Assembly (NCBI GenBank): GCA_002702945.1 | Contig: PADF01000013.1 | Span: 13,655 to 20,758, forward strand | From: Methanobacteriota archaeon | GTDB lineage: Archaea; Thermoplasmatota; Poseidoniia; Poseidoniales; Poseidoniaceae | Length of the DNA: 7,104 nt | Direction of reading: 5' to 3' | Shown here: piece after piece, positions 5,965-7,104 of the stretch | Layout: each line of letters starts with the position of its first letter | Numbering within the stretch: position 1 is the stretch's first letter | Made by a program: the position numbers and the translations under genes | Notes under the pieces: generated by a model | Seen by the model: only the letters and a program-made list of their open reading frames with translations | The model's database searches: none | What the model was told of the DNA's origin: nothing

Positions 5965-7104
5965 ATGCAAGGAGTATCTAGGAGAACATATGTCTTCCTC
6001 TTTACCCTATTTGTTTCTATTTTGACTTTATCTAATGTCCAAGCAGATGCTGATTCTACTAGTGAACTAGGATTTAACCAACTTTTACCCCTTGCATCTG
6101 CATTAGTTGTTTCAACAATTGTTTGGAGATGGTTCATACCAAACCAACTTTCCAATCTTCAAGTAGCGTTTGAAATTGATGATGATTTGTATGAAGTACA
6201 CAGAATCACTAGAGACAGAGAAGATGCTAGAGAATTGCTTAGCGAAGGTTCTGTAGGTTACGGTGTTGGACTCTATATGATGGGTATGACTGGCGTACTT
6301 ATTTTGATTGCAGAATTTATTTTTGACCCATATACCTTCTTCCATCCGAATCTTTACATTATAGGATTAATGATTCTAATTCCTATCCTAATTTCACCTT
6401 GGGAGACTCTTAATGCCCAGTTAACTAGTAAAAAGCAAAAATCTCTTTCGGGTAGTAAATTTATCAAATTTTTACGAAGGACTTTTACTTTGATTTTGTT
6501 GGTGGCTACAACAATAGCAGCACTATATCTAGGAATGTCTAATTCTAGCGACATGTTAATTGATCCCGAATGGCTTGCAATTGCTCTTCTTGTTTTCATG
6601 TCTCCAACAATTTTTGCTTATGGTAGAATCATGGGGGCATCTTGGAATATGCTTCTAATAAACAAGTGGAGAACCTCGAATGGTCGGAAAAATCCAATCG
6701 ACCCTGATAAACCTGGTATAATTAACAGATTATTTTCTTTGATTCTTGTTATTTTCCTTCTTACCATGCCCATAACCGCACTAAATGGATTGGTGACAGT
6801 TTTCTATGTGTTGTTTAATGAGCCTGATAATATGACTGAAATCTTGAACTATGGAGGTATTATTGGCCATTCGATTTATGTTCGAATAGATTTGATCGCT
6901 GAGATTTTGTTTGAGTGGGAAATCATCAAAAGTATGCCACAGTTTTTATCTCTTTATCTTTCATTGAATATTGCTATTGTTGGTCTAGCCTTCATTTTTG
7001 AATTAACTAGAAACTTGATTCTTGGGGGTCAGAGTTTTGGTGGAGTATTTGGAGTAACTCTCGATACACCGCGTGAGATTCGTACCGAAGTTAGTGCTCA
7101 AACA
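5965..7104 (+). CDS. Multi-pass membrane protein of unknown function (3' end beyond window)
   Basis: The frame is open for 380 codons from the ATG at 5965 to the right edge with no stop, so the C-terminus is missing. I do not recognise the family. The N-terminus looks like a cleavable signal peptide: basic RR at 6-7, a hydrophobic core at 10-22, and a V-Q-A site at 25-27. It may instead be a first TM anchor. Further hydrophobic segments lie near 38-58, 102-121, 130-147, 172-191, 203-222, 257-285 and 325-348. A charged stretch (about 65-95, rich in Asp, Glu and Arg) and a basic stretch (about 155-172, KKQK and KFLRR) are likely soluble loops. The last residues seen (about 353-380) are hydrophilic after a glycine-rich start. 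Composition matches the neighbouring genes, with no sign of transfer. The start is supported by a GGTG Shine-Dalgarno. It begins 43 nt after the aminotransferase and is probably co-transcribed. No catalytic motif was identified. Confidence 0.8.
   Translation, partial: MQGVSRRTYVFLFTLFVSILTLSNVQADADSTSELGFNQLLPLASALVVSTIVWRWFIPNQLSNLQVAFEIDDDLYEVHRITRDREDARELLSEGSVGYGVGLYMMGMTGVLILIAEFIFDPYTFFHPNLYIIGLMILIPILISPWETLNAQLTSKKQKSLSGSKFIKFLRRTFTLILLVATTIAALYLGMSNSSDMLIDPEWLAIALLVFMSPTIFAYGRIMGASWNMLLINKWRTSNGRKNPIDPDKPGIINRLFSLILVIFLLTMPITALNGLVTVFYVLFNEPDNMTEILNYGGIIGHSIYVRIDLIAEILFEWEIIKSMPQFLSLYLSLNIAIVGLAFIFELTRNLILGGQSFGGVFGVTLDTPREIRTEVSAQT

Noticed and set aside
5952..6599. Three minus-strand frames opposite the unknown membrane protein
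   Set aside because: The plus strand carries one uninterrupted 380-codon frame with membrane-protein character and a Shine-Dalgarno; the antisense frames have neither.
1..7104. Mobile elements, CRISPR arrays or defence cassette
   Set aside because: No transposase or integrase motifs, no terminal inverted repeats, no regularly spaced repeats, and no restriction, methylase or nuclease gene; the EVE domain alone is not enough.

Overview
The window reads as a stretch of ordinary chromosome from an archaeon with an AT-rich genome (GC in the high 30s percent by eye). The valyl-tRNA synthetase at the left edge has archaeal-type motifs. Several starts are preceded by GGTGA-like Shine-Dalgarno sequences, which match the archaeal 16S 3' end. 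The large RND/MMPL-type membrane protein carries dockerin-like calcium loops. This mix resembles uncultured marine Euryarchaeota (Marine Group II/III, Poseidoniia). That placement is an inference from general resemblance, not from a marker gene.

Layout: bases 1-920 hold the N-terminal 306 residues of valS on the minus strand, cut by the window edge. A divergent intergenic region (921-1076) contains a GC-rich patch of about 50 bp, a short inverted repeat and an AT-rich candidate for a shared TATA element. Four plus-strand genes follow, closely spaced and probably one transcription unit: a 1035-residue RND-superfamily transporter (1077-4184), a 158-residue EVE-domain protein (4222-4698), a 404-residue fold-type I PLP aminotransferase (4707-5921), and a multi-pass membrane protein of unknown function that runs off the right edge (5965-7104). 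The gaps are 37, 8 and 43 nt.

The four co-directional genes do not form a pathway I can name. The transporter probably acts at the cytoplasmic membrane on a hydrophobic or amphiphilic substrate. The EVE protein is a probable modified-nucleic-acid reader, and the aminotransferase belongs to amino-acid metabolism. The grouping may only reflect compact genome organisation.

I found no mobile element, CRISPR array, tRNA or rRNA. The best leads are the asymmetry of the RND protein (proton-relay aspartate only in the second half, cysteines and calcium loops only in the first extracytoplasmic domain), the unidentified membrane protein, the HIGA variant of the ValRS HIGH motif, and the GC-rich intergenic patch. 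I do not see convincing evidence of a wholly new multi-gene system.
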